DNA of 13,971 bases, taken from positions 1 through 13,971 of the forward strand of contig JBLHLC010000067.1 in the NCBI GenBank assembly GCA_047619685.1. Reading direction: 5' to 3'. The notes below the pieces were generated by a model. That model saw only the letters and a list, made by a program, of their open reading frames with translations. It was not told the DNA's origin and made no database searches. This document shows, piece after piece, positions 1 through 7,493 of the stretch; the first letter of the stretch is position 1; every line of letters starts with the position of its first letter. The translations under genes were made by a program, and so were the position numbers. The stretch is from JABDJZ01 sp047619685. Its GTDB lineage: Bacteria; Bacteroidota; Rhodothermia; Rhodothermales; UBA10348.

Positions 1-71
1 CGATCATCGGCGCCGCTGCCGCCAATGGTGAGGCTCGACTGAAAATGTTGCGGACGCTCGGCGGCCGTTGA
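1..71 (+). CDS. C-terminal end of an upstream gene, possibly trpE (partial)
   Basis: An open frame enters from the left edge (first full codon at base 3) and stops with TGA at 69-71. It gives 22 residues ending in LKMLRTLGGR. Third codon positions are mostly G or C, as in the neighbouring genes, and the stop lies 16 nt before trpS in the same direction, so it is probably the last codons of a real gene at the head of this operon. The operon otherwise lacks anthranilate synthase component I (trpE), which usually precedes trpG. The Leu/Arg-rich end would be acceptable for a TrpE C-terminus, but 22 residues are too few to identify a family. Naming it trpE rests on context only. Confidence 0.4.
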   Translation, partial: IIGAAAANGEARLKMLRTLGGR

Positions 72-87
72 CCCCATCTCCCAGACC

Positions 88-1179
88 ATGCCTACTGCGT
101 TGAACCCCTCCAAGGACCCGGCCGCGGCCTCCGGCGCGACGCCGGCTTCCGCTCCGGGCGCGGCTTCGGCCCCGGACGCGAGAAACCCGGCGTTTCCGCC
201 GGTGATTGTCTCCGGCATCCAGCCTTCGGGGATCCTGCACATTGGCAACTACTTCGGGGCCCTCCGGCAGCACATCGCGCTCCACCGTGACCAGGAGGCG
301 TACTACTTCATCGTGAACTACCACGCGATGACGACGCTGCACGACCCCCACGCCCTCAGGCAGTACTCCCTGGATGTTGCGCTGGACTACCTCGCGCTGG
401 GCTTCGACCCCGCCAAGGCTGCGCTTTTCCTCCAGTCCGACGTCCCGGCGGTCAACGAACTGGCCTGGATTTTTTATACGCTGACGCCCGTTTCTCAGTT
501 GGAGAAGGCCGTCGCCTTCAAGGACAAGGTCGCCCAGGGACTCGCGGCCAATGCCGGGCTCTTCAACTACCCGGTGCTCCAGGCTGCCGATATCCTGATC
601 TATGGCGGCACCTTGGTCCCGGTGGGTCAGGATCAGAAGCAGAACGTGGAAATCACCCGCAACCTTGCGCAACGATTTAACGGGACCTTTTGCCCGGCCG
701 ACCCTGTGCTCCCGGTACCCGAGCCGTACATCCTCTCCGACGTCGCGGTTGTCCCGGGCGTGGACGGCCGCAAGATGTCCAAGAGTTACGGCAACACCAT
801 CGGGATTTTCGACGAGGGGAAGGTGCTCAAGCAGAAAATCATGAGCATCGTGACGGATTCCACGCCGCTGGAAGCCCCCAAGGATCCCGATACCTGCAAC
901 GTATTCTCCCTCATCAAACTTTTTGCTGATGACGCCACCCGGGACCGGATCGCGGATTCCTATCGGGCGGGTGGGTACGGGTTCGGTCACGCCAAGAAGG
1001 AACTCCTGGGGCTCATGACCGACTACTTTGCGGACGCCCGAGACAAACGGCGAGAGTTGGTGCAGCGACCGGACTTCGTCACCGATGTGCTTCGCGACGG
1101 TGGCAGGCGGGGCCGCGAAAAAGCGGCAGAGACCATGGAGCGGGTGCGATCGGCGGTTGGCCTGATCACGACGACCTGA
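88..1179 (+). CDS. trpS: Tryptophanyl-tRNA synthetase
   Basis: Cytoplasmic class I aminoacyl-tRNA synthetase that activates tryptophan with ATP and attaches it to tRNA-Trp. The 363-residue product shows both class I signatures: HIGN at residues 51-54 in the context SGILHIGNYFGA, and KMSKS at 229-233 followed by YGN. The PVGQDQKQ stretch between them is typical of TrpRS. The catalytic core begins near residue 39. Before it lies an Ala/Pro/Ser-rich, low-complexity leader of about 37 residues that is absent from typical short bacterial TrpRS of about 330 residues. The ATG at 88 is the only ATG before the core, and no Shine-Dalgarno is visible. A GTG at codon 39 (base 202) would remove the leader, so the start is uncertain. 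It sits 16 nt after an upstream stop and 7 nt before trpG, so it is part of the trp operon. The family call is very secure. Confidence 0.96.
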   Translation: MPTALNPSKDPAAASGATPASAPGAASAPDARNPAFPPVIVSGIQPSGILHIGNYFGALRQHIALHRDQEAYYFIVNYHAMTTLHDPHALRQYSLDVALDYLALGFDPAKAALFLQSDVPAVNELAWIFYTLTPVSQLEKAVAFKDKVAQGLAANAGLFNYPVLQAADILIYGGTLVPVGQDQKQNVEITRNLAQRFNGTFCPADPVLPVPEPYILSDVAVVPGVDGRKMSKSYGNTIGIFDEGKVLKQKIMSIVTDSTPLEAPKDPDTCNVFSLIKLFADDATRDRIADSYRAGGYGFGHAKKELLGLMTDYFADARDKRRELVQRPDFVTDVLRDGGRRGREKAAETMERVRSAVGLITTT

Positions 1180-1186
1180 GTCGGCC

Positions 1187-1771
1187 ATGATCCTCGTCAT
1201 CGACAACTACGACTCCTTCACCTACAACCTGGTCCACATGGTTGCGGGCGGAGGCCAGGAGGTTCGGGTGGTGAGGAACGACGCATTGACCCTGGACGAG
1301 GTCCTCACGCTGAACCCGGACGGAATCCTGATTTCACCGGGGCCCGGCCGACCCGAGGATGCGGGGATCTCCAGGGAGGTCATCCGGCGGCTGGGACCCA
1401 CCACACCCCTACTCGGCGTGTGCCTGGGGCATCAGGCCATTGGCGAAGTGTACGGGGCCTCGGTGGTGTACGCGCCATCGCTGATGCACGGCAAGACGAG
1501 CCTGATAGAACACGACAACCAAGGCGTCTTTGCCGGTGCCCCGCAGAATTTCGAGGCCACGCGGTACCACTCCCTGGTCGTTGCCAGGGACTCGGTGCCC
1601 GATTGCCTGACGGTGACCGCCCAGACAGCGGATGGCGTGATCATGGGGCTCCGCCACAAGACCCATCCGGTGGAAGGCATTCAGTTTCATCCAGAGAGTT
1701 TCGTCACACGCGCTGGTGCCCAGTTGATCGCAAATTGGGTGGGTCAGGTGGTAAACGTGGCCAACAGCTGA
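1187..1771 (+). CDS. trpG: Anthranilate synthase component II (glutamine amidotransferase)
   Basis: Class I (triad) glutamine amidotransferase that hydrolyses glutamine and channels ammonia to anthranilate synthase component I, which makes anthranilate from chorismate. The 194 residues show the expected landmarks: N-terminal DNYDSFTYN, oxyanion-loop SPGPGRPEDAG, nucleophile Cys79 in GVCLGHQAIG, and His168/Glu170 in FHPES. Length is normal for a stand-alone TrpG. It starts 7 nt after trpS and ends 4 nt before trpD. Proteins of this type can also serve p-aminobenzoate synthase (PabA), and sequence alone does not separate the two. The position inside the trp cluster favours TrpG, though a dual role is possible. 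Confidence 0.95.
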   Translation: MILVIDNYDSFTYNLVHMVAGGGQEVRVVRNDALTLDEVLTLNPDGILISPGPGRPEDAGISREVIRRLGPTTPLLGVCLGHQAIGEVYGASVVYAPSLMHGKTSLIEHDNQGVFAGAPQNFEATRYHSLVVARDSVPDCLTVTAQTADGVIMGLRHKTHPVEGIQFHPESFVTRAGAQLIANWVGQVVNVANS

Positions 1772-1775
1772 TCCG

Positions 1776-2798
1776 ATGACCGAACATCTCAAGATCATTG
1801 CGGCCGGCCAGACCCTCTCCTTACTGGAGGCGTCGGACGTCATGCACATCCTGCTGCGCGGGGAGGCCAGTCCGGAACAGACCGCGGGACTTTTGCTGGG
1901 CCTGCGCGGGCGGGGCGAGACGCTGGACGAACTCACAGCCTTCACGCGCGTGATGCGCGAATACGCCGTCCCGGTCCAGGTGTCCGACCCCAACGCCATC
2001 GATATCGTCGGAACCGGCGGAGACGGGAGCGGAACGTTCAATATTTCGACGGCCACGATGTTTGCCTGCGCCGGTGCGGGCGCGACCGTGGCCAAACATG
2101 GAAACCGGTCTGTTTCTTCCAAATGTGGCTCGGCGGACGTACTCCGCGAGCTCGGTGTTTACGTGGAGTTGCCTGCGGATGCCGTCGGAAAGTGCATCGA
2201 CGAGGCGGGTTTGGGGTTCATGTTTGCCCCTCTTTTTCATCCTGCGCTTCGTCATGTGATGCCCGTGCGAAGGGCCCTGGCCGTGCGGACGTTTTTTAAT
2301 ATCCTTGGCCCACTCTGCAATCCAGCCGGAGTTCGTCGGGGGTTGTTCGGGGCTTTCGCGCAGGACGTCGCCGAGACCATGGGAACGATTCTGTCCCGTC
2401 TGGGCAGCGAGCGAACCTACACGGTGCATTCTGCCGATGGCTTGGACGAGTTCTCGATTGCCTCCGCCACGCGGGTCCAATCCTACGTGGACGCAATGCC
2501 GCCGGTCGCGACCAGCGTCCGTCCGGAAGACCTTGGATTGGCCACCGCGCCCTTGTCCGCAATCAAAGGGGGCGACGCCACGGTCAACGCGGCCATTATT
2601 CGAGACCTTCTCTCCGGCGCGAGCGGGGCTCACAGGGATGTGGTCCTGCTGAACGCGGCGTATGCCCTGGTCACCGCTGGCCTGGCCGACTCGCCGCTGG
2701 AGGGCCTCGGCCTGGCCGCCGAGAGCATTGATTCCGGCGCCGCCGCTGCCAAACTTGGTGCCATGGCAGAGGCCTCGCACGCACACCGGCCTGCCTGA
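1776..2798 (+). CDS. trpD: Anthranilate phosphoribosyltransferase
   Basis: Transfers the phosphoribosyl group of PRPP to anthranilate, the second step of the tryptophan branch. The 340-residue product has the family length and its hallmark motifs: the glycine-rich PRPP/anthranilate loop GTGGDG at residues 79-84, followed by SGTFNIST, and KHGNRSVSSKCGSADVLRELG starting at Lys107. An N-terminal helical domain (about 1-70) precedes the phosphorylase-like domain, as is usual. It is a single-function TrpD, not fused to TrpG as in enteric bacteria. It follows trpG by 4 nt, and its TGA stop is separated from the trpC ATG by one base, which suggests coupled translation. The protein contains no tryptophan. 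Confidence 0.96.
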   Translation: MTEHLKIIAAGQTLSLLEASDVMHILLRGEASPEQTAGLLLGLRGRGETLDELTAFTRVMREYAVPVQVSDPNAIDIVGTGGDGSGTFNISTATMFACAGAGATVAKHGNRSVSSKCGSADVLRELGVYVELPADAVGKCIDEAGLGFMFAPLFHPALRHVMPVRRALAVRTFFNILGPLCNPAGVRRGLFGAFAQDVAETMGTILSRLGSERTYTVHSADGLDEFSIASATRVQSYVDAMPPVATSVRPEDLGLATAPLSAIKGGDATVNAAIIRDLLSGASGAHRDVVLLNAAYALVTAGLADSPLEGLGLAAESIDSGAAAAKLGAMAEASHAHRPA

Positions 2799-2799
2799 T

Positions 2800-3612
2800 A
2801 TGGCGACAATTCTAGACGACCTCGTCCTGGGGGCCAGATCGGAGACGGCTCGTCGGCGGAAACGCATGTCCATCTCCAACCTGGAGGATCTGTTTCAGCC
2901 GGAACGCCGCTCCCTGGCCGCCGCCCTGAGGCAGGAGGGACTGGGGTTCATTGCCGAAGCCAAGCGTGCGTCGCCGTCACAGGGCCTGATCCGTGAGGAC
3001 TTTCATCCGGGCTCGATTGCCGAGGCCTACGAGGAGGCCGGCGCAGACGCCATGTCGGTACTGACAGAGACCCTGCAGTTCCAAGGATCGCTCGACCACC
3101 TGAAGGCTGCCCGCTCCCGGTGTGACCTTCCACTTCTGCGAAAGGACTTTATCGTCGAGGAATATCAATTGTTTGAGGCGCGCGCCTTCGGAGCGGACGC
3201 CGTTCTCCTGATTGCGACTGTCCTGGAGCGGGGCCATCTCCTGGATCTGGTCCAGGCCGCTCGTGCCCTGGAGTTGGAGTGTCTGGTCGAGTTGTACGAG
3301 GCATCGGAATTGGACCGCGTCGACTTCGACCTCGTGGATATTTTGGGTGTGAACAATCGGGACCTGCGCACTTTTGAGGTAGACCGTATGCACGCGCCCA
3401 CGGTGCTGGCGCACGCCCCGACTTCGGTCGTCCGGGTCGCCGAAAGTGGTCTTCGGACTCCGGAGGATCTTGCCATCGTTGCTGAGGCCGGAATTGACGC
3501 TGTACTGATTGGCGAGGCCTTTATGCGAGCGAAGAACCCCGGAGAGGCGCTGGAGCGCTTGAAAGACGAAACGGCGGAGCTCATCGAGCGCCGCCGGCAA
3601 GCACGCGGATAA
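2800..3612 (+). CDS. trpC: Indole-3-glycerol phosphate synthase
   Basis: TIM-barrel enzyme that closes and decarboxylates CDRP (carboxyphenylamino-deoxyribulose phosphate) to indole-glycerol phosphate. The chosen ATG at 2800 lies one base after the trpD stop and gives 270 residues beginning MATILDD, a normal length. The reading frame stays open further upstream, but only as a shadow of trpD. Active-site residues fall where expected: Glu53 and Lys55 in AEAKRASPSQG, Lys115 in LRKDFIV, Glu164 in LVELYEASE, GVNNRDL near 183-189, and Glu215-Ser216 in AESG. The enzyme is monofunctional, with trpF as a separate downstream gene 4 nt away. The protein contains no tryptophan. Confidence 0.96.
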   Translation: MATILDDLVLGARSETARRRKRMSISNLEDLFQPERRSLAAALRQEGLGFIAEAKRASPSQGLIREDFHPGSIAEAYEEAGADAMSVLTETLQFQGSLDHLKAARSRCDLPLLRKDFIVEEYQLFEARAFGADAVLLIATVLERGHLLDLVQAARALELECLVELYEASELDRVDFDLVDILGVNNRDLRTFEVDRMHAPTVLAHAPTSVVRVAESGLRTPEDLAIVAEAGIDAVLIGEAFMRAKNPGEALERLKDETAELIERRRQARG

Positions 3613-3616
3613 CGCC

Positions 3617-4273
3617 ATGGACACGCGCATAAAAATTTGCGGTATCACCAACTTGGCGGACGCCCGGTATGCGGCAGGGGCCGGCGCGGATTTCCTGGGA
3701 TTCATACTCCACCCGGGTAGCCCCCGCTTCGTCGAACCCTCGTTCGCGCGGGAGATTATCGAGTGGCTCCATGGCCCCAAGACTGTTGGGGTTTTTGTGG
3801 ACGCTGCCGTGGAGGACGTCAACCGGGACGCCGCACTCGCGGGGTTTGACCTGGTCCAGTTGCATGGAAACGAGAGCCCGGAGTTGTGCGCGGCTATCGA
3901 GCGCCCCGTCATCAAGGCAATCCATATTGGCGGCAGCGGGCCGGCGTCGGCCTCCAGTCCCGATGAGTTGTTGGCCGTTGCAGAGCGGTATCGCGGGTCA
4001 GCCTCCCACCTTCTTCTGGACACGGCAGGGGCCTCTGCAGGTGGATCCGGACTTTCTGGCGGCACGGGCAGGGCCTTTGACTGGTCCATCGTACCCGACC
4101 TCCCGCTACCGGTTTTCCTTGCAGGCGGGCTTCGCCCCGACAACGTGGCCGAAGCCATACGGGTCTGCCGGCCCTTTGCCGTTGACACGTCCAGTGGAGT
4201 TGAGGAGGCTCCCGGGCGAAAGGACTTTACTTTGATTGACGCATTCGCCCAAGCCGTCCGGGCGGGCTTATGA
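3617..4273 (+). CDS. trpF: Phosphoribosylanthranilate isomerase
   Basis: Carries out the Amadori rearrangement of phosphoribosyl-anthranilate to CDRP, the substrate of TrpC. The 218-residue TIM barrel begins MDTRIKICGIT, placing the catalytic general base Cys8 in the KICG motif. The general acid is Asp135 in LLLDTA. The phosphate-binding end of the barrel is represented by LAGGLRPDNV and the C-terminal DTSSGVE motif. The start lies 4 nt after trpC. The stop overlaps the trpB start in an ATGA arrangement (4270-4273), a classic sign of translational coupling. A gly/ser-rich insertion (about residues 138-150) follows the catalytic Asp and is probably a surface loop. Confidence 0.95.
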   Translation: MDTRIKICGITNLADARYAAGAGADFLGFILHPGSPRFVEPSFAREIIEWLHGPKTVGVFVDAAVEDVNRDAALAGFDLVQLHGNESPELCAAIERPVIKAIHIGGSGPASASSPDELLAVAERYRGSASHLLLDTAGASAGGSGLSGGTGRAFDWSIVPDLPLPVFLAGGLRPDNVAEAIRVCRPFAVDTSSGVEEAPGRKDFTLIDAFAQAVRAGL

Positions 4274-5466
4274 CCACCTTTGAAACCGATATGGACGTTC
4301 CCAACGAGGCGGGCCGGTTTGGAGATTACGGGGGCATCTTTGTGCCCGAAATCCTTGTACCGGCCGTGGAAGAGCTGATCGCGGCCTACCGAGAGGCGCA
4401 AGCAGATCCTGCCTTTCAGGCTGAACTCTCTGAGCTGCTTTCCACTTATGTCGGACGGCCAACACCTCTGACGTTTGCCAACCGGCTCTCGGAGACTCTT
4501 GGAGGGCCGAAGATCTATCTCAAACGAGAGGATCTTTGCCATACCGGTGCGCACAAGATCAACAACACCGTAGGGCAGATCCTCCTGGCCCGCCGGATGG
4601 GCAAAACGCGGATCATTGCCGAAACCGGCGCGGGCCAGCACGGCGTCGCGACTGCCACGGTCTGTGCCAAATTCGGCCTCGAGTGCATCGTCTACATGGG
4701 CGCGGAGGACATCGAACGCCAGAACCTGAATGTGCTTCGCATGCGCCTTCTTGGGGCTGAAGTCCGCCCGGCCGTCAGCGGCAGCCAGACGTTGAAGGAT
4801 GCTACAAACGAAGCCATCCGCGACTGGGTAACCAATGTGGGGGACACATTCTATATCATCGGATCAGTGGTGGGGCCCCATCCCTATCCAATGTTGGTAC
4901 GGGACTTCCACCGCGTGATAGGGCTGGAGACGCGGGAGCAGTTGAATGCCGCCGAAGGGCGCCTGCCGGACGCGGTTGTGGCGTGTGTCGGTGGCGGATC
5001 AAACGCCATGGGCATCTTCCATCCCTTTTTGCAGGACCAGAGCGTCGCCATGTACGGCGTCGAGGCGGCGGGCGAAGGGTTGGATGGGCGACACGCAGCG
5101 ACCCTGACCAAGGGATCGCCCGGTATCCTGCATGGCGCCATGAGTTATCTACTCCAGGACGCCGATGGCCAGATTGAACTCGCGCATTCCATTTCGGCTG
5201 GCCTGGACTACCCGGGTGTTGGACCGGAGCACGCCTACCTCAAGGACACCGGAAGGGTGACGTACATCTCTGCCACCGATGCCCAGGCGATTGAGGGCGT
5301 CAAACTGCTCTCGCGCACCGAGGGAATCATTCCCGCCCTTGAGACCGCACATGCCATAGCCGTTTTGCCTGATCTGGTGGACCAAATGACGCGAGACCAG
5401 ATCATTGTGGTCAACTGTAGTGGCCGTGGCGACAAAGACATGGGCACCATCTCCGAATACCTGTAA
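4270..5466 (+). CDS. trpB: Tryptophan synthase beta subunit
   Basis: PLP-dependent subunit that condenses indole, delivered from TrpA, with L-serine to give tryptophan. The 398-residue protein has the N-terminal GRFGDYGGIFVPE signature, the Schiff-base Lys96 in HTGAHKINN, the catalytic Glu118 in ETGAGQHG, the PLP-phosphate loop GGGSN at 241-245, and the C-terminal NCSGRGDKDM motif with the serine that contacts the cofactor nitrogen. It is the canonical TrpB1 type (short, ends in SEYL), not the longer TrpB2. It overlaps trpF by 4 nt at its start and trpA by one base at its end (TAATG), as expected for subunits made together. Confidence 0.97.
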   Translation: MTTFETDMDVPNEAGRFGDYGGIFVPEILVPAVEELIAAYREAQADPAFQAELSELLSTYVGRPTPLTFANRLSETLGGPKIYLKREDLCHTGAHKINNTVGQILLARRMGKTRIIAETGAGQHGVATATVCAKFGLECIVYMGAEDIERQNLNVLRMRLLGAEVRPAVSGSQTLKDATNEAIRDWVTNVGDTFYIIGSVVGPHPYPMLVRDFHRVIGLETREQLNAAEGRLPDAVVACVGGGSNAMGIFHPFLQDQSVAMYGVEAAGEGLDGRHAATLTKGSPGILHGAMSYLLQDADGQIELAHSISAGLDYPGVGPEHAYLKDTGRVTYISATDAQAIEGVKLLSRTEGIIPALETAHAIAVLPDLVDQMTRDQIIVVNCSGRGDKDMGTISEYL

Positions 5467-6302
5467 TGGCGGACCAAGAGACAATGCCAAGGGCGGCCTC
5501 CCGCCTTGCGGCGCATATTCGGCAGACCGTGGCCCGAGGCGAAAAGGCCATGGGCATCTTCGTGACCAGCGGATTTCCCGACCCTTCGGTCACCGTTGAA
5601 GTCCTCCGCGCCATCGATGCGGGAGGGGCAGACTTCATCGAGCTCGGGATGCCGTTCAGCGATCCGTTGGCCGAGGGACTTCCCATCCAGCGGTCCAGCG
5701 AACGCGCTTTGGCCGCCGGTGCGTCCATGAAGACCACCCTGCAGGCCGCGCGCGATTTTCGGTCCTCCAGCACCACCCCCCTCCTGCTCATGGGGTATCT
5801 GAATCCGGTAATCCGATACGGGGTGAGCAACTTTTTCGAGGCTGCTGCCTCTTCCGGGGTAGATGGAATCATTCTTCCCGACCTACCTCCCTCAGAACGC
5901 GAGCTCGTGTCGGGTGCCGCCAAAGCCTCAGGCATCGACGTGGTTCACCTTGTGGCTCCCAACACCTCAGATGCTCGCATTCGGCTCGTGGACGATGTTT
6001 CGTCAGGCTTTGTGTACGCCGTTTCCGTCACTGGGCTCACGGGTACCGGGCATGGAGGGACCGAGGCCGTCAATGTTTACCTCAAGAAGGCCCGAAGCCT
6101 GGTCACGCGGAATCCGCTCCTGGTGGGCTTCGGGATCGCCACACATGAGGACGCGATGCGGCTCTCGGCGCATACCGACGGCTTTATTGTCGGATCGGCA
6201 GTTATCAAACTCGTGGACACGCTCTACGGGGATGACCGGCTCTCTACCAAGGATCGCCACACGCGCATCGCCGACTTTGTCCGTGGGCTCAAATTCGGCT
6301 GA
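5466..6302 (+). CDS. trpA: Tryptophan synthase alpha subunit with Glu at the Asp60 position
   Basis: Cleaves indole-glycerol phosphate to indole and glyceraldehyde-3-phosphate; indole passes through a tunnel to TrpB. The 278-residue TIM barrel shows IELGMPFSDP with the catalytic Glu59 (equivalent to E. coli Glu49), GYLNPVIRYG, LVAPNTSDARI, the loop-6 motif VTGLTGTG and VGFGIATHED near the phosphate site. The usual LADG motif reads LAEG here: codon gag at 5673-5675 gives Glu70, exactly 11 residues after Glu59, where E. coli has catalytic Asp60. Everything else looks intact, and the operon position with trpB leaves little doubt about the role. The start overlaps the trpB stop (TAATG). The protein contains no tryptophan. 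Confidence 0.95.
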   Translation: MADQETMPRAASRLAAHIRQTVARGEKAMGIFVTSGFPDPSVTVEVLRAIDAGGADFIELGMPFSDPLAEGLPIQRSSERALAAGASMKTTLQAARDFRSSSTTPLLLMGYLNPVIRYGVSNFFEAAASSGVDGIILPDLPPSERELVSGAAKASGIDVVHLVAPNTSDARIRLVDDVSSGFVYAVSVTGLTGTGHGGTEAVNVYLKKARSLVTRNPLLVGFGIATHEDAMRLSAHTDGFIVGSAVIKLVDTLYGDDRLSTKDRHTRIADFVRGLKFG

Positions 6303-6383
6303 GGCTGCTTCCCGGGCCCTTGGCAACCGCTCCCTACACTCTCGCGTACCAGTTGGCCTCAGGCGCACCTAAAAGACATCCGC
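6303..6383 (+). promoter_or_regulatory. Spacer after the trp operon, possible promoter region
   Basis: These 81 bases separate trpA from the lipoprotein pair and are the widest gap in the first 12 kb. They contain the overlapping palindromes cccggg/gggccc near 6311-6319, inside a weak imperfect stem (GGCTGC with GCAACC), but no T-run, so an intrinsic terminator is not supported. No pair of boxes fits either the sigma-70 or the Bacteroidota (TTG / TAnnTTTG) consensus at correct spacing. The gap would be the natural place for a promoter of the next gene, but read-through from trpA is equally possible. Confidence 0.25.
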
Positions 6384-7493
6384 ATGCGACGAACAGTAGT
6401 CCCCTATCTCATCTTCCTGCTCCTCTTTGGTCTGGGATGTGAGGCACTTGACATCAGGCCGCGCGCCGTCGGCCGAGAAGGCGAGATCGTGATCGTCACG
6501 GATTCCGTCAGCTGGAAGGGCGAATTGGGCGATGCCCTTCGCGAACAACTTTCGCCGTACATCGGGACTCTCCCGGCACCGGAACAGCTTTTCCAGCTTC
6601 GGCGGGTCGGCATTGTCAACCAGCGGTCTCTGGACCTCCTCCGGAAGCAGAAGAACATCGTGTTCGCGGCGCCGCTGGCGGACTCCACCCAGGAGTCTCG
6701 CTATTTGCAGGCCACCCTCGACCCGGATGCCCTGGATGCGGTCATGAACGGAGGCACGGTGGCTGTGATTGGCCGCCGGGATGAGTGGGCCCAGGCGCAG
6801 CAGGTGTACTACCTCATCGGAAAGGACGCCGCCAGCATAGCGAAAGCCGTGCGCGACAACGGTGAGGGGATTCGATTCAACTTTTCGACGATCACGCGCC
6901 AGCGCACGCAACGCGAGATGTTTGAGAAGGGCCGGCAACCCGAAATCGAACAGGCTCTACTCGATAAACACGGCTTTGCGGTCAATGCCCAGCACGACTA
7001 TTTCGTGGCCATGGATACCACGAACTTCGTCTGGCTGAGGCGCGTGGTGAGCGCCGACTCATGGCGCAGCCTGTTTGTCTGGTACACGGACGAACTCAGT
7101 CCTGCCGACCTTACGGCAGAGTGGGTCCTGGCCGTGCGCGATCGCCTCACGAACGCCTATGTGCAGGGCAACATGGGAGGCCACGTGACGGTGGACCATC
7201 GCCGTCCCCTGGAGACTGAGAATATTGACTTCCTGGACCACTTCGCCTTCGAGATTCGTGGCCTCTGGCATATGGTGGGGCCCGACGAGTCCGGTAACGA
7301 GGTCGAGTTTGGAATGGGTGGCCCATTCCTGACCTACGCCTTCTACGACGAGGATTCGGGCCGGACGTACGTGATCGATGGGATGGTCTTCGCACCCGGA
7401 TACGAGAAGAGGGAGTTCCTCAGGCAAATGGAGGTTATCTCCTACACCTTCCGTACCGCAGAAGAGACCGCAGAAGCGGTGGCAGAGGAATAG
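6384..7493 (+). CDS. DUF4837 family predicted lipoprotein
   Basis: 369-residue protein with a short lipoprotein signal: two arginines at the N-terminus, a hydrophobic stretch (about 5-17) and Cys19 in GLGC. The position -3 residue is Gly instead of the usual Leu, so the lipobox is acceptable but not ideal. The mature part matches what I know of the DUF4837 family, found mainly in Bacteroidota: an early EIVIVTDSVSWKGELG segment, PAPEQLFQLRRV, a central FVWLRRVV motif and a late FEIRGLWHM motif. The biochemical function of the family is not known to me. It is probably anchored to the periplasmic face of a membrane. It starts 81 nt after trpA, and the next lipoprotein gene abuts its stop codon. 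Link to tryptophan metabolism is unproven. Confidence 0.8.
   Translation: MRRTVVPYLIFLLLFGLGCEALDIRPRAVGREGEIVIVTDSVSWKGELGDALREQLSPYIGTLPAPEQLFQLRRVGIVNQRSLDLLRKQKNIVFAAPLADSTQESRYLQATLDPDALDAVMNGGTVAVIGRRDEWAQAQQVYYLIGKDAASIAKAVRDNGEGIRFNFSTITRQRTQREMFEKGRQPEIEQALLDKHGFAVNAQHDYFVAMDTTNFVWLRRVVSADSWRSLFVWYTDELSPADLTAEWVLAVRDRLTNAYVQGNMGGHVTVDHRRPLETENIDFLDHFAFEIRGLWHMVGPDESGNEVEFGMGGPFLTYAFYDEDSGRTYVIDGMVFAPGYEKREFLRQMEVISYTFRTAEETAEAVAEE

Noticed and set aside
4..1206. Long minus-strand open frame of 400 codons opposite trpS
   Set aside because: It is Arg/Gly/Val-rich with no recognisable domain and lies wholly opposite trpS, which has clear catalytic motifs. GC-rich genes commonly leave their complement open.
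1821..2879. Minus-strand open frame of 352 codons opposite trpD
   Set aside because: Shadow of trpD; the plus strand has conserved GTGGDG and KHGNRS motifs, and the minus frame has none.
2977..4641. Minus-strand open frame of 554 codons opposite trpC, trpF and trpB
   Set aside because: It spans three well-identified genes, matches no family I recognise, and has the composition of an antisense shadow.
6303..6330. Possible terminator hairpin after trpA (GGCTGC with GCAACC around a cccgggccc loop)
   Set aside because: The stem has a C-A mismatch, the loop is large, and no T-run follows.
6320..6340. TTGGCA and TACACT as promoter boxes before the DUF4837 gene
   Set aside because: The two hexamers are only 9 nt apart instead of about 17, and no Bacteroidota-type -33/-7 pair fits either.
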